Source: an uncultured Campylobacterales bacterium | Lineage (GTDB): Bacteria > Campylobacterota > Campylobacteria > Campylobacterales > CACVAW01 | Length of the DNA: 48,126 bases | Direction: 5' to 3' | NCBI GenBank assembly: GCA_902727925.1 | Contig: CACVAW010000004.1 | Coordinates: 1-48,126, forward strand | Shown: positions 17,394 to 25,685 of the stretch, in pieces | Layout of the letters: every line of letters starts with the position of its first letter | Numbering within the stretch: position 1 is the first letter of the stretch | The notes under the pieces: model-generated | What the model was told of the DNA's origin: nothing | The model's database searches: none | The model's input: only the letters and a program-made list of their open reading frames with translations | Made by a program: the position numbers and the translations under genes

Positions 17394-18752
17394 CTATATC
17401 GTTTTACTAAATGTATTTTTTGTTTTGTTTGCGTAATATGCATCAAAAACCATCACTATATTTCTTATTAGCATAACCCCTGTTTGTTTTACATTTATAA
17501 ATTCAGGCGTTATTTCTACTAAGTTTTCTTCTTCAAGCTCTCTTAACTGCTTAATTCCATCTTTAAAATAATCAAAAAACTTTATATCAAACTTAGCTTC
17601 AAATGAGATAATATCTAAATGAAAATTACTCATAAGTTTCATTATAACTTCTTTTCTAATAACATCATCAACGCTTAGTGATACTCCTCTATGAAGAGGT
17701 AGTTTTCCACTATCTATTGCATTTTCATATTCTGGTATTGTTTTATAGTTTTGAGCGTAGTAATCATCTCCATTACCGATACTACTCAGCCCTATTCCTA
17801 TTAGGTTACTACCTGATTTTGTACTATATCCTTGAAAATTACGGTGAAGTGAGTGGTTTTGAAGAGATTTAAAAAGCTCATCATCCACTTTTGCAAAGTG
17901 ATCCATCCCTATCATTTTATAGCCATTATTACTTAAATGATTTATTGTATATTTTAGTATTTCAAGCTTGACTGCTGTTTTAGGTAGGTCATCTTCATTT
18001 ATCTTATTCATAGTCTTTCTAATCCAAGGAACATGAGCATAATTAAACACTGCTATTCGTTCAGGATCAAGCTCAAGTATAAGGTCAATCGTATTTGCAA
18101 ATGACTCTACACTCTGAAGGGGAAGACCATAAATCAAATCAACATTAATAGAATTAATACCATTACCACGAGCTAGCTTCATTACATTTGATACAAGTTC
18201 GAAGCTTTGTACTCTATTTACTGCTTTTTGTACTCTTATATCAAAGTCTTGAACTCCAAAACTGATTCTATTAAATCCATTATCTGCAAGTATCTTAGCT
18301 TGTGCTTCATCAAAATATCTTGGATCAACTTCACAACTAAGCTCCGCATCATCTTCGAAATTACTAAATGTATCTTTAATATCTTTGATGACAGTATTAA
18401 GTTGTTCAGCACTAAAGTATGTTGGTGTTCCACCACCAAAATGAAGTTGCGTTATACCTTTTGAAGTGTCAATATTTTCTTTTAATAAAGCTAGCTCTTT
18501 TTTCAAGTAATCTAAATATCTACTTTTTGTATCTTCTCTTGAAGTATATACTACATTACATCCACAAAAATAACATACACTTTTACAAAACGGTAAATGT
18601 ACATATAAAGAGAGCTTATCATTTTCAAGAGATTCAAGCTTGGTTTTATAATCATTTAATGTAAACGCTTCGCTAAACTCAACTGCTGTTGGATAGCTAG
18701 TGTATCTTGGACCTGGCTTGGAATATTTTATAAATTTATCAAAATCAATCAA
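17394..18752 (-). CDS. hemN: Oxygen-independent coproporphyrinogen III dehydrogenase
   Basis: A radical SAM enzyme that decarboxylates coproporphyrinogen III to protoporphyrinogen IX without oxygen, in haem synthesis. The SAM cluster motif is Cys56-x3-Cys60-x2-Cys63 in LPFCKSVCYFCGC, and the fourth Cys65 typical of true HemN is present. GPRYTSYPTA at residues 14-23 is a HemN-specific N-terminal signature that HemW proteins lack. LHFGGGTPTYFS and EVDPRYFDEAQ follow. At 452 residues the length matches E. coli HemN (457). It lies in a minus-strand run downstream of hemB, which acts early in the same pathway, so the cluster couples haem and arginine genes. Confidence 0.96.
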   Translation of the reverse strand: MIDFDKFIKYSKPGPRYTSYPTAVEFSEAFTLNDYKTKLESLENDKLSLYVHLPFCKSVCYFCGCNVVYTSREDTKSRYLDYLKKELALLKENIDTSKGITQLHFGGGTPTYFSAEQLNTVIKDIKDTFSNFEDDAELSCEVDPRYFDEAQAKILADNGFNRISFGVQDFDIRVQKAVNRVQSFELVSNVMKLARGNGINSINVDLIYGLPLQSVESFANTIDLILELDPERIAVFNYAHVPWIRKTMNKINEDDLPKTAVKLEILKYTINHLSNNGYKMIGMDHFAKVDDELFKSLQNHSLHRNFQGYSTKSGSNLIGIGLSSIGNGDDYYAQNYKTIPEYENAIDSGKLPLHRGVSLSVDDVIRKEVIMKLMSNFHLDIISFEAKFDIKFFDYFKDGIKQLRELEEENLVEITPEFINVKQTGVMLIRNIVMVFDAYYANKTKNTFSKTI

Positions 18753-18772
18753 ACTAAACCTTAATTTAAATT

Positions 18773-19216
18773 CTACGCATGAACTATATCGTTCATATCA
18801 ATGAAAAGATTTGAATACTCTTTTTTGACATCTTTTAAAATGTCATCTAACTCATCTGAACTTAAATCTAAATTATCAGAAAGTTTGCTACTAACTACTG
18901 TATATACATCATCAAAATCTTTTGGCAAAAACTTCCAAATAGACTTTTCAAGCTTTAGTTCAAATATCTCTTTATGTAGCTTTCTCATATCATCTAATAC
19001 TATAGAAAAAACATCAAAAGGGATAATAGTCTTTATCTGATCATCATTATCAACTGTATACCATATATCACTATTTTGAGGTTGACCATCTCTTAACTCT
19101 AAAACTTTAAATCCATTACTCTCAGTCATCTTAAAAAAAGAAAAATCACCTAAATTAAATTTATAATTAAGTGCATTTATTCTTTGCTCTGGGGAAAGTT
19201 GTTGTTCTTGTGACAT
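18773..19216 (-). CDS. UPF0763/DUF2603-like conserved protein of Campylobacterota
   Basis: A 147-residue acidic soluble protein with no catalytic motif that I can see. Its position between hemN and argF and its character match the UPF0763 (DUF2603) family, which I recall at the same place in Campylobacter jejuni (hemN, unknown, argF, hemB); the family call rests on that memory and on synteny. The N-terminal half is predicted to be beta-rich (FSFFKMTESNGFKVLEL), the C-terminal half helical and acidic (SSDELDDILKDVKKEYSNLF). The function is unknown. Confidence 0.75.
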   Translation of the reverse strand: MSQEQQLSPEQRINALNYKFNLGDFSFFKMTESNGFKVLELRDGQPQNSDIWYTVDNDDQIKTIIPFDVFSIVLDDMRKLHKEIFELKLEKSIWKFLPKDFDDVYTVVSSKLSDNLDLSSDELDDILKDVKKEYSNLFIDMNDIVHA

Positions 19217-19225
19217 TCTACTTCC

Positions 19226-20149
19226 TTAATTAAAGTTTTTTAGCCATACCATTAGGCCTTTTTGTGCATGAAGACGGTTTTCAGCTTCTGTGAAAACAGT
19301 TTTAGCATGTTTTTCAAGAATTTCATCACTTACTTCTTGTCCTCTGTATGCGGGGAGACAATGTAAGAATATAGCATCTTTATGAGCTAAACTCATCATC
19401 TTATCATCTACTAAATATCCAGCAAAATCATTTATTCTTTTTTGCTTTTCTTCTTCTTGTCCCATTGATACCCAAGTATCAGTTGTGACAACATCTACGC
19501 CTCGAACAGCCTCTCTTGGATCATTAAATATTTTGATATTTGATCCTGAGCTTTTAGCAAAACTATATGCCATATCTAATACATCACTATCCACTTCATA
19601 GCCTTTAGGAGTAGCCACATTTAAGTCAAATCCAAGCTTAGAAGCTAGAAGTAGCCAAGAATGAGTCATATTATTTCCATCACCTACATAAGCTACTTTT
19701 GGATTATCTGTTTTATCAAACTCCACCATAGTCATATAATCAGCAAGGAGCTGGCAAGGATGATAAGAATCACTAAGAGCATTAATAACAGGAACACTTG
19801 AATACTTTGCAAACTCTTCAAGCTTGCTCTGTTCATAAGTTCTAATCATCACAAGATCACACATAGATGATATCACTCTAGCAGTATCTTTTATAGGTTC
19901 GCCTCTACTTATTTGAATATCATTTGATGATAAAAAAAGTCCACTTCCGCCTAGCTGAGAAATACCTACTTCAAAACTTACTCTAGTTCTAGTACTACTT
20001 TTTTCAAAAATCATTGCTAGAGTTTTATTCTCTAGTTCTTTATTAAAAATTTTATTTTTTGTATTTTTCTTAATTTCAAGACCAAGACTCACAATATTAA
20101 GAATCTGTTCTTTTGTAAAATCTTTTAAACTTAAAAAATGAGTTGCCAT
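19226..20149 (-). CDS. argF: Ornithine carbamoyltransferase
   Basis: Catalyses carbamoyl phosphate plus ornithine to citrulline in arginine synthesis. The carbamoyl-phosphate loop SSTRTR is at residues 51-56, HPCQLLADY lies near 130-138, and the ornithine-binding HCLPAYRG is near 265-272. [11 protein letters not shown] is the SMG loop that closes on ornithine. The length of 307 residues is typical. The ATG overlaps the last base of hemB, and a ten-base gap separates it from the UPF0763-like gene, so hemB-argF-UPF0763-hemN reads as one transcript. Confidence 0.97.
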   Translation of the reverse strand: MATHFLSLKDFTKEQILNIVSLGLEIKKNTKNKIFNKELENKTLAMIFEKSSTRTRVSFEVGISQLGGSGLFLSSNDIQISRGEPIKDTARVISSMCDLVMIRTYEQSKLEEFAKYSSVPVINALSDSYHPCQLLADYMTMVEFDKTDNPKVAYVGDGNNMTHSWLLLASKLGFDLNVATPKGYEVDSDVLDMAYSFAKSSGSNIKIFNDPREAVRGVDVVTTDTWVSMGQEEEKQKRINDFAGYLVDDKMMSLAHKDAIFLHCLPAYRGQEVSDEILEKHAKTVFTEAENRLHAQKGLMVWLKNFN

Positions 20150-21117
20150 TATTTTCTCCTCATAATATCTGCTACTTCTTTTGCATGATAACTAATAATT
20201 ATATCAGCACCTGCTCTTTTGAAGCTATACATTAATTCCATCATAGTTCTTTCGTATACTTCTATACTATTTTTCATCAATGATTTCATCATCATATATT
20301 CACCACTTACATTATATACAGCAAGTGGAAGTGATGAACTATTTTTTATCTTACTTACAATATCAAGATAAGTCATAGCAGGCTTTACCATCAGTATATC
20401 AGCCCCATCTTCTTCGTCACTTATACTTCTTGATATTGCTTGTTTTGAATCTCTAAAATCCATTTGATAAGACTTCCTATCACCAAAACTAGGAGACGAA
20501 TCAGCCAAATCTCTAAACGGATCATAAAAAGCACTTGCAAACTTAGTAGAATAACTCATAATAGGAAGATTCTCAAATCCATTTGCATCAAGTATATTTC
20601 TAAGTGCTTTTATCGTGCCATCAATCACACCACTTGGAGCTATCATATCTACTCCACTCTTTGCGTGCACGAGAGCTTGTTTTGCTAAGAGTTCTAATGT
20701 CTTATCATTATTTAATATATCATTACAATCAAGTACCCCACAATGACCATGATCTGTATATTCACAAAAACAAAGGTCACTTACTACCATTATTTCAGGA
20801 TATTTCTCTTTTATACTTTTAATACATTTGGCTATTAAGCTATTACTATCAAGTGCTGAACTTCCTATACTATCTTTTATATCCACAACACCAAAAAGAA
20901 TAACATTATAAATTCCTAGAGATATAAGCTCTTCACACTCATCCAAGATCTTATCTATACTCATTTGATAAATACCTTCAAGAACCTCAGACTCTTTTTT
21001 GATATTTTTACCAGGTACTACAAAAAGAGGATAAATAAAATCTTTTACATCAAGATATACATCTTGTACAAGATTCCGTATTCTAGGATTAATCTTAGTT
21101 CTTCTAAATCTTTTCAT
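20149..21117 (-). CDS. hemB: Delta-aminolevulinic acid dehydratase (porphobilinogen synthase)
   Basis: Condenses two 5-aminolevulinate molecules to porphobilinogen in haem synthesis. A cysteine zinc site is visible at Cys116, Cys118 and Cys126 ([15 protein letters not shown]), so this is a Zn-type enzyme. The two Schiff-base lysines sit in [17 protein letters not shown] and [11 protein letters not shown]. The length of 322 residues is normal. It is the first gene of the minus-strand hemB-argF-UPF0763-hemN run and is preceded by an extended -10 promoter. Confidence 0.97.
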   Translation of the reverse strand: MKRFRRTKINPRIRNLVQDVYLDVKDFIYPLFVVPGKNIKKESEVLEGIYQMSIDKILDECEELISLGIYNVILFGVVDIKDSIGSSALDSNSLIAKCIKSIKEKYPEIMVVSDLCFCEYTDHGHCGVLDCNDILNNDKTLELLAKQALVHAKSGVDMIAPSGVIDGTIKALRNILDANGFENLPIMSYSTKFASAFYDPFRDLADSSPSFGDRKSYQMDFRDSKQAISRSISDEEDGADILMVKPAMTYLDIVSKIKNSSSLPLAVYNVSGEYMMMKSLMKNSIEVYERTMMELMYSFKRAGADIIISYHAKEVADIMRRK

Positions 21118-21156
21118 GTGTAGAGGCTTACTTTATCTTAGGATTTTTAAGTCGCG

Positions 21157-21165
21157 ATTTTAGCA
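21157..21165 (-). promoter_or_regulatory. Extended -10 promoter for hemB
   Basis: On the minus strand TGCTAAAAT (TGN plus TAAAAT) ends 40 bases before the hemB ATG. It is the same nine-base sequence as the proposed promoter at 6505. Confidence 0.45.
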
Positions 21166-21286
21166 TATTAATATAATGATTAATACAAAGCCAAGATATT
21201 GAATCTAAGGAAATAATTTACTTTCAAGATTTTGCAAGCTTTAAGAAAAATTTAATCTAAATTAAATAGAATACTACTCTTGAAAC

Positions 21287-21362
21287 GGCTTGGTAGCTCA
21301 GTTGGTAGAGCAGAAGACTGAAAATCTTTGTGTCGGGAGTTCAATTCTCTCCCAAGCCACCA
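21287..21362 (+). tRNA. tRNA-Phe (GAA)
   Basis: A 76-base cloverleaf. The acceptor GGCTTGG pairs with CCAAGCC, the discriminator is A, and CCA is encoded. The anticodon stem GAAGA/TCTTT holds the loop CTGAAAA with anticodon GAA. The D-loop (AGTTGGTAGA) and T-loop (TTCAATT) are standard. It stands alone between hemB (divergent) and a structured repeat. Confidence 0.97.
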
Positions 21363-21487
21363 CTTCATAATAATTTATCTCTCATAGCCACATCAACTAT
21401 ACCTACAATTTTAAAAAATATTTTTTGGATTAAAGTATAGATTAAAAAATCATATTAGTTCAGACTAAAAGAATAGTTCACTACCAC

Positions 21488-21561
21488 AAAAGGCACTAGT
21501 GCCGCGAGCAGTGCGCTGAGCACAGCGAAGAAGGATTTATTCCTTCGAGCGTATAAAAAGG
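21488..21561 (+). repeat. Three-hairpin intergenic element, copy 1 (3' flank of rnpB)
   Basis: Copy of the structured family described in the findings. Hairpin 1 is GGCA-CTAG-TGCC, hairpin 2 is GTGC-GCTGA-GCAC, and hairpin 3 is GAAGGA-TTTAT-TCCTTC. It ends with GTATAAAAAGG, the same 3' boundary as the copies in front of porA and porD. In this copy no plus-strand gene follows; the boundary instead overlaps the 3' end of rnpB on the other strand, where it supplies the T-run after the P1 helix. Confidence 0.8.
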
Positions 21562-21880
21562 TATAGCTGTAAGCTGGATTCTGTATTTGACGATTATTTA
21601 TCTATGTCAGTATCTTACGATAAGACTTATGCGAAAAGCTAAAATATAAAACATTAACCAAACTTTTCTTGCTGCAGATTGGGTTTACATAACAACCTAT
21701 ATTACTATAGGCTTTGGTGAGCTTTTACCTCGCCGTTTCACCTGTATATCATAAATGATATAGTTTACTTTCTGTTGCACTGTCCCTTGGGTTACCCCAG
21801 CCATCTGTTAGATGGAATCTTGTTTTATAGCAGCCCAGACTTTCCTCTTCTTAAAAGAAGCAATCATCTACTATACCTTC
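21557..21880 (-). ncRNA. rnpB: RNase P RNA
   Basis: The catalytic RNA of RNase P, which trims tRNA 5' leaders. On the minus strand the 5' region has the near-universal GAGGAAAGTCTGGGCTGC (21830-21847, read in reverse), and the 3' region has ACAGAATCCAGCTTAC (21570-21585). The termini pair as P1: GGTATAG at 21871-21877 with CTATACC at 21560-21566. A short T-run follows on the minus strand. The ends are estimated from P1 pairing. It lies downstream of rplT on the same strand. Confidence 0.93.
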
Positions 21881-21888
21881 GAAGTGTA

Positions 21889-21913
21889 TCAAGAGGAATC
21901 AAATCCCTCTTGA
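21889..21913. repeat. 8-bp inverted repeat between rplT and rnpB
   Basis: TCAAGAGG (21889-21896) and CCTCTTGA (21906-21913) form a perfect stem with a nine-base loop directly upstream of the rnpB 5' end. It could be a processing stem in the rnpB precursor, or an operator. A run of TACACT just inside it is a possible -10 for rnpB. Confidence 0.5.
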
Positions 21914-21929
21914 CTATTTTGTTTATAAG

Positions 21930-21955
21930 ACTTTATTTAAAAGTTTAAATAAAGT
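21930..21955 (-). terminator. Stem-loop downstream of rplT
   Basis: ACTTTATTTAA (21930-21940) pairs perfectly with TTAAATAAAGT (21945-21955), leaving a four-base loop. It starts four bases after the rplT stop on the minus strand. The stem is purely AT-rich apart from two pairs and lacks a strong T-run, so it may attenuate and not fully stop transcription toward rnpB. Confidence 0.5.
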
Positions 21956-21958
21956 TAT

Positions 21959-22309
21959 TTAGATTTTTGCTTTTACTGAATCAATTACTGCTTTAAAAGC
22001 ACTTGCATCGTTCATTGCCATATCAGCAAGTATTTTTCTATCTAATTCTATATTTGCTAGTTTAAGCCCATGTATGAATTTTGAATAACTTATTTCGTTT
22101 AGTCTACAAGCAGCATTTATTCTAGTGATCCAAAGTCTTCTGAAATCTCTTTTCTTTTGCTTTCTATCTCTGTATGCGTATACTAAACTTCTTTCTACTT
22201 GCTCTTTAGCTTTTCTAAAGTGTTTTCTTCTACCACTAAAGAAACCTCTAGCTAGTTTTAGCATTTTTTTATGTCTTCTTCTTCTAACAATACCTGTTTT
22301 TACTCTCAT
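21959..22309 (-). CDS. rplT: 50S ribosomal protein L20
   Basis: A 116-residue, strongly basic 23S rRNA-binding protein needed early in large-subunit assembly. The start [23 protein letters not shown] and the [13 protein letters not shown] motif are diagnostic. The ATG has AAGAAGGA upstream. It follows rpmI on the same strand with a 94-base gap that contains two small palindromes (CCTATT/AATAGG and CCTC/GAGG), a possible site for L20 autoregulation as known in other bacteria; that is inference. Confidence 0.98.
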   Translation of the reverse strand: MRVKTGIVRRRRHKKMLKLARGFFSGRRKHFRKAKEQVERSLVYAYRDRKQKKRDFRRLWITRINAACRLNEISYSKFIHGLKLANIELDRKILADMAMNDASAFKAVIDSVKAKI

Positions 22310-22403
22310 ATTTTTCCTTCTTAACCTCTTGAGGTGTCTATTTAGAACTTTTCCTATTAAATAGGGGGATTAATACTATTATTTTTTAGTACAACTATTT
22401 GGA

Positions 22404-22598
22404 TTAAGCTTTACAAAGCATCTTTTTTACAGCTTTCATATTTGTAGCTGATACATATTGTGGTGCTCTTAATCCTCTTTTTCTCTTTTGATCTTTTTTA
22501 GTAAGTATATGACTTCTAAAAGCAGATCCTCTTTTTATTTTGTTTTTTGAAGCTTTGAATCTCTTTGCAGCTCCTCTAACGCTCTTCATTTTGGGCAT
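22404..22598 (-). CDS. rpmI: 50S ribosomal protein L35
   Basis: A 64-residue basic ribosomal protein. [20 protein letters not shown] at the N-terminus and [15 protein letters not shown] in the middle are family signatures. It pairs with rplT, as in most bacteria, but infC is not upstream; as far as I recall this separation is normal for Campylobacterota. Confidence 0.97.
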   Translation of the reverse strand: MPKMKSVRGAAKRFKASKNKIKRGSAFRSHILTKKDQKRKRGLRAPQYVSATNMKAVKKMLCKA

Positions 22599-22651
22599 AG
22601 ATGTCCTTTTGAATACTTTCTAATTTCACTTATTCTAAAACTAGAGGCGAT

Positions 22652-22657
22652 ATTATA
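22652..22657 (-). promoter_or_regulatory. Candidate -10 box for rpmI-rplT
   Basis: TATAAT on the minus strand within the 76-base gap upstream of rpmI, 54 bases before its ATG. The surrounding ATATAT run makes the exact register uncertain. Confidence 0.4.
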
Positions 22658-22674
22658 TATAAAAGTGATTAAAT

Positions 22675-23550
22675 TTAGAGTGATTCTTCACTCTTTAGAC
22701 TAAAGGTTGTATCTTTGAAGTCAAAGTCAAGTTGTTTTGCATGAAGCATTAGTCTATTCGCACCCAGATATTTAATCTTATCTTCATTAGTGAGTTTATT
22801 ATCCAAGTACTTATCAGATATCTCAAAACTCACTCCATACAGTGGATCACCTACTATTCTATGTCCTATACTGTTTAGATGTACTCTTATTTGATGCATC
22901 CTACCTGTCTTTGGTTTGGCGTAGATTTTAGTAGTATTTGATAGCTTATCATACTTTATGGGTGATATATCGGTAATTGCTACCCTACCATACTTGTGAA
23001 CTATTACTTTTTCTTTTGAGTTTATATCACTGTTCTTTTTGAGTGGTTTATTTATAGTAATTTTCTCTTTTATTTCGCCTTCTACAACTACTTCATAAGT
23101 TTTTTGAATAGTTCTTTCTTCAAATAGCTCTTTTATTTCTTGTTCGTATTTTTTGGCTTTAGAAACAAGGACTAATCCACTTGTGGCGAAATCTATTCTA
23201 TGAGCAAGACAAGCTTCTTTGCCTAAGTAATATTTTATTTCGTCAAGTAATGAGTACTCTGTGAATATATTTTTAGGATGAACAAGTAAATCATTGGGCT
23301 TCTCAAACAGTGCAAAATATTTATTTTCATATATTGGCTTAAGACCTCTTGTAACTCCTTTGAATACTACTATAGTTATATCTCCAGATATAATCTGTGA
23401 TGGCTTTGTAATATACTCATCATTTTCATAAAACCGTGATTTGGCTATTAGTCTTTGTGCAGTTTTGGGAGTGTAGTGCAAATACCTCATAAGAAATATT
23501 TGCGCACGGATAGGAGTATGTACAAAATATCTTTGTTTTATAAAAGGCAT
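22675..23550 (-). CDS. RluA-family RNA pseudouridine synthase
   Basis: Isomerises uridine to pseudouridine in rRNA or tRNA. The catalytic motif HRIDFATSGLVLVSK carries the essential Asp (about residue 112), and GRMHQIRVHLNSIGHRIVGDPLYG near 218-242 is the conserved RNA-binding end of the domain. The N-terminal 60 residues resemble a degenerate S4-like region (TPKTAQRLIAKSRFYENDEYI). The length is 291. Which nucleotide it modifies cannot be read from the sequence. It is six bases downstream of leuD on the same strand. Confidence 0.92.
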   Translation of the reverse strand: MPFIKQRYFVHTPIRAQIFLMRYLHYTPKTAQRLIAKSRFYENDEYITKPSQIISGDITIVVFKGVTRGLKPIYENKYFALFEKPNDLLVHPKNIFTEYSLLDEIKYYLGKEACLAHRIDFATSGLVLVSKAKKYEQEIKELFEERTIQKTYEVVVEGEIKEKITINKPLKKNSDINSKEKVIVHKYGRVAITDISPIKYDKLSNTTKIYAKPKTGRMHQIRVHLNSIGHRIVGDPLYGVSFEISDKYLDNKLTNEDKIKYLGANRLMLHAKQLDFDFKDTTFSLKSEESL

Positions 23551-23556
23551 ATAGTC

Positions 23557-24087
23557 TTAAGAATTAGCTAGTCTTTTTTCAATATCAGCTTTAGCCATAC
23601 CCACAAGACCTCCGCCAAGAAGAATATTAAGGTCAGTCTCTTTGATATCAAAGTTATAAGTTTTGTTTTTTGTATGGTTTATTACTTTTTGTTCTTTTAA
23701 TTGAAGTTCAAGCTCATCGTCGTAATCAAATCCACTTATATCTTCAAGTGCAACACAAACAAATCCATTAAGTACTGAGTTTCTATAGAATATATCAGGG
23801 TATGCTTCGCCTGAAGTCTTGTTAATCTCAGTAATCATAAACTTCACATTATTAAACTGCAATGCATAAACAGCTTGTTCACGTGAACTACCACAACCAA
23901 AGTTGCTTCCAGCAATTACAATATTTGCTTCACTTGTATTACATCTATTGACAAATTCTTCATCAAATTTTTCAAAAGCAAACTGAGCAAACTTATCTTT
24001 TTCCCAATGTTCTTGGAGTACATCAGCTCTTATTATATCGTCGGTATTTATGTTTGGTGGGAATATTGTTGTTATCTTGCCTCTCAT
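23557..24087 (-). CDS. leuD: 3-isopropylmalate dehydratase small subunit
   Basis: The small swivelling subunit of isopropylmalate isomerase, which with LeuC converts 2- to 3-isopropylmalate in leucine synthesis. FPPNINTDDIIRADVL near residues 8-23 and GSNFGCGSSREQAVYAL near 60-76 are diagnostic, the latter including the substrate-contacting GSSREQ. A short length (176) is typical of the archaeal/epsilonproteobacterial type. leuC is not adjacent, so the leucine genes are split in this genome. Confidence 0.93.
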   Translation of the reverse strand: MRGKITTIFPPNINTDDIIRADVLQEHWEKDKFAQFAFEKFDEEFVNRCNTSEANIVIAGSNFGCGSSREQAVYALQFNNVKFMITEINKTSGEAYPDIFYRNSVLNGFVCVALEDISGFDYDDELELQLKEQKVINHTKNKTYNFDIKETDLNILLGGGLVGMAKADIEKRLANS

Positions 24088-24148
24088 TTGTTTAAATCCT
24101 TAATTTACTATCTATATAATTCGTAATCATAGCAAATAAAGGTTATTA

Positions 24149-24550
24149 ATTATAGATACTGAATTTAATAAATGGAATGAAATTAAAAAGTCAACTCAAA
24201 AAGAAAATATAATAGTAGGATTTAAAAATAGAGATATTTTTTATATCAAAATGGGACAAAATATTGGATTTGAACAAAATGGAAAAGGAAAAGATTTTGT
24301 TAGACCTATTATTATATTAAAAAAATTCAATAAATATATGTTTTTTGGTATCCCTCTATCTACAAAGATGAAAGAAGGAAGGTTTTACTATACATTTGAT
24401 TTTATTAAAGCTAATAAAAAAGTAACTAATATTGCACTACTATCCCAAATGAAATTATATAACACAAATAGATTGTTAAATAAAATTGGAGTTATAAACA
24501 AAGAAGATTTCAAAAATTTAGTTGATAGTTTTAAAAATCTTTTAAATTAA
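24149..24550 (+). CDS. PemK/MazF-like toxin, orphan, with non-ATG start
   Basis: Resembles PemK/MazF-like proteins of about 130 residues, many of which are mRNA interferases. The first in-frame ATG is at 24251, but translation upstream gives IDTEFNKWNEIKKSTQ and VGFKNRDIFYIKMGQNIGFEQ, the conserved N-terminal part, so starting at 24251 would cut the domain. The frame opens at 24140 and has no ATG, GTG or TTG; an ATT at 24149, seven bases after AAAGG, is the best start candidate. GQNIGFEQNGKGKDFVRPIIILKKF is the strongest recognisable stretch (split here by reading frame description only). No antitoxin gene adjoins. It may be functional through the rare start or be decaying. Confidence 0.7.
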   Translation: MIDTEFNKWNEIKKSTQKENIIVGFKNRDIFYIKMGQNIGFEQNGKGKDFVRPIIILKKFNKYMFFGIPLSTKMKEGRFYYTFDFIKANKKVTNIALLSQMKLYNTNRLLNKIGVINKEDFKNLVDSFKNLLN

Positions 24551-24567
24551 CCCCGCCAAAAGACGGG
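24551..24567 (+). terminator. GC-rich stem-loop after the PemK-like gene
   Basis: CCCGCC, AAAA and GACGGG form a short GC stem with one mismatch directly after the stop codon. GGG at 24565-24567 can also pair with the CCC four bases later. The lack of a T-run makes intrinsic termination doubtful. Confidence 0.35.
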
Positions 24568-24630
24568 TCGTCCCGAAGGATATTTATACCTGTATTATAT
24601 CACAAACAAAACTAAAGGTCAAATCTACAT

Positions 24631-25632
24631 ATGAAAATAGTTATTATTAAAACATCAGCACTTGGTGATATCCTCCATACTTCATTTATACTTCAGTTCA
24701 TAAAATCACACATCCCAAATGCCCATATCTCATGGGTAATTGAATCTAGGTTTGCTGGTATATTATCTAATCACAAAGATATAGATGAACTAATCACTAT
24801 AAATACAAAAAACAAAAGTATAAAAAACATACTAAAAACTATAAAAGACCTAAGAGCTCTTAAAAAGCAGAATAACTACGATATAGCTATAGACTTTCAA
24901 GGATTACTCAAATCTGCAATAACATCTAAAATACTTTGTAAAAATAATAACGGCTATGACAAAAACTCTATAAGAGAAAAAGTAGCTTCATATCTATATA
25001 AAAATAGCTTTGACATCGCATACCATAGTAATACCATAGATAGATATAGAGAATTACTCAATAAGTCTCTTAATATAAATGTTTCAAAAGAAGATGTCTT
25101 AGCTAAGAAAAACTCTTGCTTTTATAGCCAAGAATCAACTAATAGCATAAAACCTTTCTTATCAGATGAGAAAAAAAATATCATATTCATAGTGGGTTCA
25201 ACTTGGGAAAGTAGAATTTATCCAAAAGAAAGGTTTTTAAATATTGCTAAAAATCTTGAAAATACTAATATATTAGTACCATATGGAAATACCGAAGAAA
25301 AAAAATTTGGAGAGTATTTACAAAGAAACAGTCATAATGTAAAAGTACTACCAAAGCTATCTCTTGATAAACTCAAAGCTATTATTTCAAGTGCTGACTT
25401 GTTAATAGGTAACGATACAGGTCCTAGCTATATTGCATGGGCTAATAATATTCCTAGTATAACTATCTTTGGTCCTACTCCAGCTTCTAGGATATATGAG
25501 AGTAATATTCATAAACTAATAAAATCAAGCTCTATAGTAGACCACTATAACCTTAATAAAAATGATTTTTCTATTAATGAAATTAGTGAAGATAAAATAA
25601 TAAAAATTGCACAAGAACTGCTAAATCAATAA
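24631..25632 (+). CDS. waaC: Lipopolysaccharide heptosyltransferase I
   Basis: Transfers the first L-glycero-D-manno-heptose to Kdo of the lipid A core, at the cytoplasmic face of the inner membrane. It belongs to glycosyltransferase family 9: MKIVIIKTSALGDILHT at the N-terminus (the GD-x2-H acceptor loop), ISWVIESRFAGIL, and the nucleotide-sugar region LLIGNDTGPSYIAWANNIPSITIFGPT near 260-288. The WVIE and GNDTGPSY patterns favour WaaC over WaaF. It is followed after 53 bases by an ATP-grasp gene on the same strand. Confidence 0.92.
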   Translation: MKIVIIKTSALGDILHTSFILQFIKSHIPNAHISWVIESRFAGILSNHKDIDELITINTKNKSIKNILKTIKDLRALKKQNNYDIAIDFQGLLKSAITSKILCKNNNGYDKNSIREKVASYLYKNSFDIAYHSNTIDRYRELLNKSLNINVSKEDVLAKKNSCFYSQESTNSIKPFLSDEKKNIIFIVGSTWESRIYPKERFLNIAKNLENTNILVPYGNTEEKKFGEYLQRNSHNVKVLPKLSLDKLKAIISSADLLIGNDTGPSYIAWANNIPSITIFGPTPASRIYESNIHKLIKSSSIVDHYNLNKNDFSINEISEDKIIKIAQELLNQ

Positions 25633-25685
25633 TTAAAGGATTTTATGGTATTTTATAAGGAAATACATTACGAGGAGATACCTAT

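Noticed and set aside
24551-24595. GC-rich stem-loops after the PemK-like gene as a seventh element copy
   Set aside because: The order, loops and 3' boundary do not fit the family plan.
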